From the NCBI RefSeq assembly GCF_018812025.1, contig NC_063057.1, positions 16,547,963 to 16,611,962 of the forward strand: a stretch of 64,000 nucleotides of DNA. Direction: 5' to 3'. The notes below the pieces were generated by a model. That model had not been told where the DNA came from. It saw only the letters and a program-made list of their open reading frames with translations, and searched no databases. This DNA is from Megalobrama amblycephala (Eukaryota; Chordata; Actinopteri; Cypriniformes; Xenocyprididae). Positions 59,345-64,000 of the stretch are shown in pieces; within the stretch, counting starts at the first letter, position 1; every line of letters starts with the position of its first letter. The position numbers and the translations under genes are program-made.

Positions 59345-60660
59345 TTATTCAGCAAGATTAAAAGTGACAGTAAAAACATTTATATTGTTTCAAAATATTT
59401 ATTTTTTCACATAAATGCTGTTCTTTTGAACTTTCCTTTCATCAAAGAATTCTTTATGTATTACGGTGTCCACTAAAGGATCATGTGACATTGAAGACTG
59501 GTGTAATGGCCATCACAGGAATAAAGGCCCCAAGTCTCCTGCATCTCCGCTGGTCCCTCCTAGCTCCAAGACTCCTGCGTCTCCAGTGATCCCACCCAGC
59601 CTCCCTCTCCCACCTCCAAAGACAACCAGTCCTTCGACCCCACCTCTGATGGTTCCCTTCAGTCCCTCGTCTACTCCTCTGACTCTACTCTGCTGCGTGG
59701 ATCTGCCTCAAGTCATCAACCAGTCATCTCCACCTTGGCTCCTCAATCCCATGGCACCATCTGGGACCATGGTACTTAGGCTCCATCGGGCTCCCTCATC
59801 CTTCTGGCTTCGCCTTGGTCAGTCGTTTCTCTGCCTGCGGCACAGACTTCTAGGCCTTCAGCTACGCCTCGTCCCTCCTCCCCTTTGACTCTCCCTCCTT
59901 GGTCCTCAGTTCTGCCAGCTCCGCCTCAGTCTTCTGGTACTGTGGCTCCACCTCGGACTCTCGATGCTGCGTCACCACCTCGATCTCCAGATCAATCTCC
60001 AGTATTGCGTGGTCTGTTTGGCTCTGCCTTGGTCTCCACTTCCGTCTGTCATCTCGCTAGGTCTACCAGCCAAGTCTCCACCATGTCTCCTCCCTCCTTC
60101 TACTCCACCGTGAGCCTTTGTCCTGGCTGTTTTCTGGTCTCTCCTGCCATCATCTCCACCTGACTCCTACCCTTTGCCAGCCCTTCCTCTGCCTCCCTAC
60201 ATCTCCAGTCAGGGTCAGGGGTTGATGTCAGGACTGTGTTCTAGTCTGTTTAGTTTTCTTAATATTTCGTTTTCATTCTGTTTCCTGTTCTGTTTGCTAC
60301 TTAGTTCCCTTAGTTACTGATTACATTCACCTGTTGTTCACTTAGTTACCTCATTACTCTGTGTATTTAAGCCATTAGTTTTCTATTGTTCCATGTCATT
60401 TCAGTGTAGTGGTTGTGTAGGCATATTATATTGTTCCTAGTGTTCTTCTACATGTTCCCTTTGTGGTTTTATTATTTAAGACTGTATCTTTGAATCGCCA
60501 TCATCATGCGTTTATTACTACATCCACCATTATGCGTCCGTAATCATATTTCACAATATCACTGATTTTACTGTATTTTTGATCAAATAAATGCAGCATT
60601 GGAGAAGCATAACAGATTTTCTTTTACTTTTTTTCAACCCCAAACTTTTATGTGGTAGTG
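59345..60660. repeat. Dispersed cyprinid repeat split by an LTR fragment
   Basis: The left half (59345-59525) and right half (60541-60660) are parts of the family also seen at 51040-51480, here in opposite orientation. The halves are separated by the insertion 59526-60540. Confidence 0.7.
59526..60540 (+). mobile_element. LTR retrotransposon 3' fragment
   Basis: The body is Pro/Ser-rich in translation (repeats of Ser-Pro-Ala-Ser-Pro) and broken by stops. A G-rich tract (60211-60221, AGGGTCAGGGG) is followed by an LTR-like stretch starting TGTCAGGACTGTG (60228) with TGTGTATTTAAGCC (60360) as a likely promoter. No gag-pol domain is present. Frames 59466-59888 and 59885-60163 belong to it or to its junction. 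Confidence 0.5.
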
Positions 60661-60705
60661 TATGTCTTTGTGCATTTGTATCAAATATGTGCTGAAATTT
60701 GAGTT

Positions 60706-60943
60706 AAGCCGGGGACACACCTAACGATTCGCTGAATCATTCTAAGACTGAACTGAACACACATACCGATTGTTTCCTTCGACTGGAGCCGATTTATATA
60801 CTCACACATGGAATTTGAACACCGACTGTAATCGCAGACTGAACGCAACTGGCTTTGACTGGACGCATTTGAGCGCGATCAGTCATAATTATCAATTTAC
60901 ATTCATAATCGGCCTTACAATCGTTAAGTGTGTGTGCGGCTTT
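60706..60943. mobile_element. MITE with AAGCCG ends
   Basis: The left end AAGCCGGGGACACACCTAAC is mirrored by GTTAAGTGTGTGTGCGGCTTT with a few mismatches. The interior contains GACTG/CAGTC-like repeats. Target duplication unclear. Confidence 0.7.
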
Positions 60944-60946
60944 ACA

Positions 60947-63650
60947 GCACTATTGCCAGACTAAATTCAAGAATTATGCCCAAATTATGTAATATTACCT
61001 CAAAACTTCACAATAAACACATCAATGTAAGACAAGAAAACTGAAAAATAACTCTTTTTTTTGCTGAAGAACAGCAAAAGAAGATGTGACTCCTTAGATC
61101 TGCTGAAGTGCAGCAGCATTAAAAGACCAAACAGCAGCAGCCATCAAATGAAACATCATAGATGCCTCTCCTCCTCTCTTTAAGAGAGCAGCTTACAAGC
61201 TTAAACCAGAGCAGATCTCAGTGCAGACACATGCACAAGCCTCAGAGTGCATCTACAGTGCTCAGAATACTTAGAGAACCATAGATTATCTCAGAATTAT
61301 ACAGATTATCATAGTAGGATTAATGCTAGACCTGTAGAAAACCTGACAGTAGTGCATTAAATGTATTTGAGTAAAAGCTGGAGTAAAGAAAAAAACAAAA
61401 AACAAAAGCTGTTGGTAAAAAAAATTGCAGAATAAATAAAGGTCATTTCACTAAAGCCCCCTTCACATTGAACACAACCAGAAGTCATTCATTTTCAAAG
61501 AGAGCTGGCAAAAGTTTACCCTAATGCAAATAAGCAAGTGTCTAACTAACTGCCTATGGGAATGAAGACATTGGAACACTGTGAGTTTACTCTTGTATAC
61601 GATTTGTCTTCGCCCATATAAAGCAATGTTAAAAATAATGCGTGGAAACCACGTCGGCATTCTGATTCGTTTGATTCATCCATTGATAGTCGTTCATCTT
61701 CTTTATGGTGTGATGTACTGTGCGCTGCTGCAAATTATATACAAATGCTTTGCCCTGCAGGTTGTTCAATTTTAGCAGCCAGAAAACTGATTCATCGTCA
61801 AAATGACATCTTATTTAAATGACAATACATCTAATTTGAGGTCAGTTTTTCGCGAATAGCGTTACATAATATAGCAGCAGCAATGCTTACTTGTAACCAA
61901 TCTGGCAACATTCAGTGCTAAAATCACTGAATGGGGTGACTTGACTTTCCTTGGAAAAGTACTGGTGCATTTCCTGCATGGCGGACTTGTGGGGGGGGCC
62001 TGCCAAATACATATACATATTCAACGAATTAAGGGGAAACATTTTTAATGTTTCTGTAACAAACTGTAGCAATGTCTGTTAAATGCTTCCCTCTACCAAT
62101 GAATTATAATGGTTATATTAATTTGAAAGCTTTTCTCTGCAAAAATCGATATGATTTGATTAATTAATCTGCATATCGTGCCATTTAATTAATTTGACAG
62201 GCCATATATAAATTACATAATGCAATAGTTTACACTACACTATGAATATGTGATATATATATAGTGGATGATTATTTTCTTTGGATTGTGATTTTTAAGT
62301 CCCAGTCCATTTCTTACAGGTCCTTTTATCTCTCTTAAATTGTTCTTTTATTCCTTAACGCTCTCTCTTCCTCTCCCATGCCCTTTCTTCAGCCTTTTTC
62401 TCCTTTGTCTTACTGAAGTGGGTAGATTCTGTGCTTTCAGTCTTAGAGGGAACAGCAGGAGGGCAAGCCCTGGGCTCACTCTGTATTTCCAAATAAAAGA
62501 ACAACAAAAACAGAAAGACCCGGATGGGCTGGAGAGGGCAAATGGAAGACAGATGGAGAGGGGAAAAGGGGTGAGAGATAAAAGGAAATAGAGGGAGAGA
62601 TGAGGAAAGTGCATTGCTTGCAGTTGCATGTTCTCACCTGAGAAGGGCAGCAGAGATACAGCTCAGTCACGACTTGAACACAAAGAGAGAGGACTGCAGT
62701 GAGAGCAGATATTCTAGTGCTCATCATTGAAATCTGTGTAGAATTAGCAAGCTAAAATGTATGCAGAACTGCGGTGGAGAATTTTCAATTAGTATTTTGT
62801 TTGTACATTATGAGACAAAAGTGGCTTTAATATGATTACCACAGAAACAAACATTTAATGTCTTGATAAAGCACAGTTCAGTATTTCCCCAGCATATTTG
62901 CTACATTGTTTAATCACGAAGTGACTGACTCGTGCACATTATTTGGCTCGCTAGTTCAGCGTAGTCACAGAAGGCATTGCTAATAAGCCATCTTCTCACA
63001 TTGGGTTTCCACCTTGACTCAATTTCATATTTAGCACCCTATTCAGGGGCTGTCGGTCATTAGCAAACACAACTGCAAACTGTTGTCAAGGAAAGCAAGG
63101 CGCATAATTCACAAAGTAATTCACTTTGAAATCTGCAAACAAGCAGATAATAACAAGCTCTTCAGTAAACTAACTGCTAATCATGTGAATTCACAGTAGA
63201 GGAGTCTGTTGGAAGTGTATCTGTTTAATTTTAAAACGAAAAAAAAAAAAACCACCTGGATCTAGATTGCTTCACCAATTGGATGTCTCTGAGCTGCTAT
63301 TGAAGCATTAGAGAGCAGCATTTAGCTTATTACCCAAACCACTTCTGCAGTCAACATGTAGAAGCGCCTGTTGCTTTACCCAGAGCCAGTGAAGGATGAA
63401 CGATCATTTGGGAACCACAGGATATGACATTTAATGTAATGGTTTTACATTGACCATGGCAGATTGTTGCATTAGCCTTTCCATCTTTTTTCAGGTCAGT
63501 GGACGCACAAAAACATACAGTACATGCATTGCACACACAGATACATGCACATGACACATTGACTTATTCTGCATGTTTTTGAGTCAAGCTAAGTTTAGAC
63601 ATCTTTAAAACAGAATAAACTGGCACGAACTGTACATTTTCAGAGAAAGT
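60947..63650. other. Intergenic region, no gene seen
   Basis: 61450-62060 may include an undefined transposon but I could not fix its ends. 62930-63200 is non-repeat with possible conserved noncoding character (ATTAGCAAACACAACTGC). A purine-rich tract lies at 62530-62600. No coding gene is recognised. Confidence 0.45.
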
Positions 63651-63666
63651 ACAATGGGGATATTCT

Positions 63667-63858
63667 TTTTTTTATAGTTATATTTAAGGCCTTTTCATGG
63701 CTTTATTGGATAGGACAGTACAGATGAGACAGGAAAGCATGAGGCGAAGAGAGGGGAATAGGATCGGCAAAGGACCTCGAGCTGGGAATTGAAAACGGGT
63801 CGCCAAAGACGCAGTTGCGCTATGTGTCGGTGCTGCCCATGAGGCTAATGGCGCCGAC
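63667..63858 (-). mobile_element. tRNA-derived SINE with intact target duplication
   Basis: The body is flanked by a perfect 16-bp duplication, ACAATGGGGATATTCT (63651-63666 and 63859-63874). On the minus strand the head reads TGTCGGCGCCATTAGCCTCA and continues into a tRNA-like region with an A-box-like TAGCCTCATGG and a decayed B box (GTTTTCAATTCCC instead of GTTCGAATCCC). The A-rich tail lies at the low-coordinate end. It is a retroposed copy and not a working tRNA. Confidence 0.85.
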
Positions 63859-64000
63859 ACAATGGGGATATTCTGTGGAATAAATTATAATATATTTATA
63901 ATATATCTTCATAAATTATAATTTGAGTGAAAGGCTGAATTGAAAAAGTTAGTATCAAAAATGGATTTAGACTTTTAGATCCCATTGTGTCTTGAAGTAA

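Noticed and set aside
59466..60163. Two proline/serine-rich open frames
   Set aside because: The first begins in the dispersed repeat and crosses the insertion border into the LTR fragment. No conserved domain.
63667..63858. tRNA gene
   Set aside because: The B box is damaged, the cloverleaf is incomplete, and a 16-bp target duplication with an A-rich tail shows it is a SINE.

Overview
The window is AT-rich, gene-poor vertebrate DNA, almost certainly from a cyprinid fish (carp, goldfish or barbel type). It holds a teleost leptin-B gene, a miR-129 hairpin, and a repeat landscape typical of cyprinids: TTAA-flanked foldback MITEs that begin AGGGTTAGTTCACCC, many hAT elements, PIF/Harbinger, DIRS retrotransposons, a compact LTR element and a tRNA-derived SINE. 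No bacterial or viral genome structure is present. Only one intact protein-coding gene and one RNA gene are supported. Nearly all other open frames are short shadows or lie inside mobile elements.

Layout. 1-906 and 14520-15469: two copies of one TTAA-flanked element in opposite orientation, bracketing the leptin locus. 1890-5774: a hAT element that carries an LTR element and a Harbinger element. 5783-9600: AT-rich spacer. 9631-11429: leptin-B on the minus strand, two coding exons of 46 and 122 codons, with a TATA box and a probable tiny 5' noncoding exon. 13512-14460: another hAT. 15546-19530: a decayed DIRS-like relic holding a hAT, which holds a MITE. 19646-24853: three nearly identical units of about 1.7 kb, each itself an old dimer. 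30053-30123: mir-129 on the minus strand. 31110-31154: two tandem REST/NRSF (RE1) sites. 31.9-32.6 kb: TATA, CRE and a possible small exon. 33-64 kb: no coding gene seen; mostly MITEs, microsatellites, a foldback split by a hAT, a young but broken DIRS element (44201-48524), a large palindromic foldback (52407-53170), a GC-rich island (54.2-54.56 kb), an LTR fragment and a SINE.

How it fits together. In human, MIR129-1 lies upstream of LEP in the same orientation. Here mir-129 lies 19 kb upstream of leptin-B, also in the same orientation, so this is an ancient linked pair. The paired RE1 sites 1 kb upstream of the microRNA, with TATA and CRE motifs further upstream, suggest a neuron-restricted pri-mir-129 promoter. 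The gene-empty right half would then be a candidate regulatory domain. That last point is inference; linkage, splice sites, RE1 matches and transposon boundaries are read directly.
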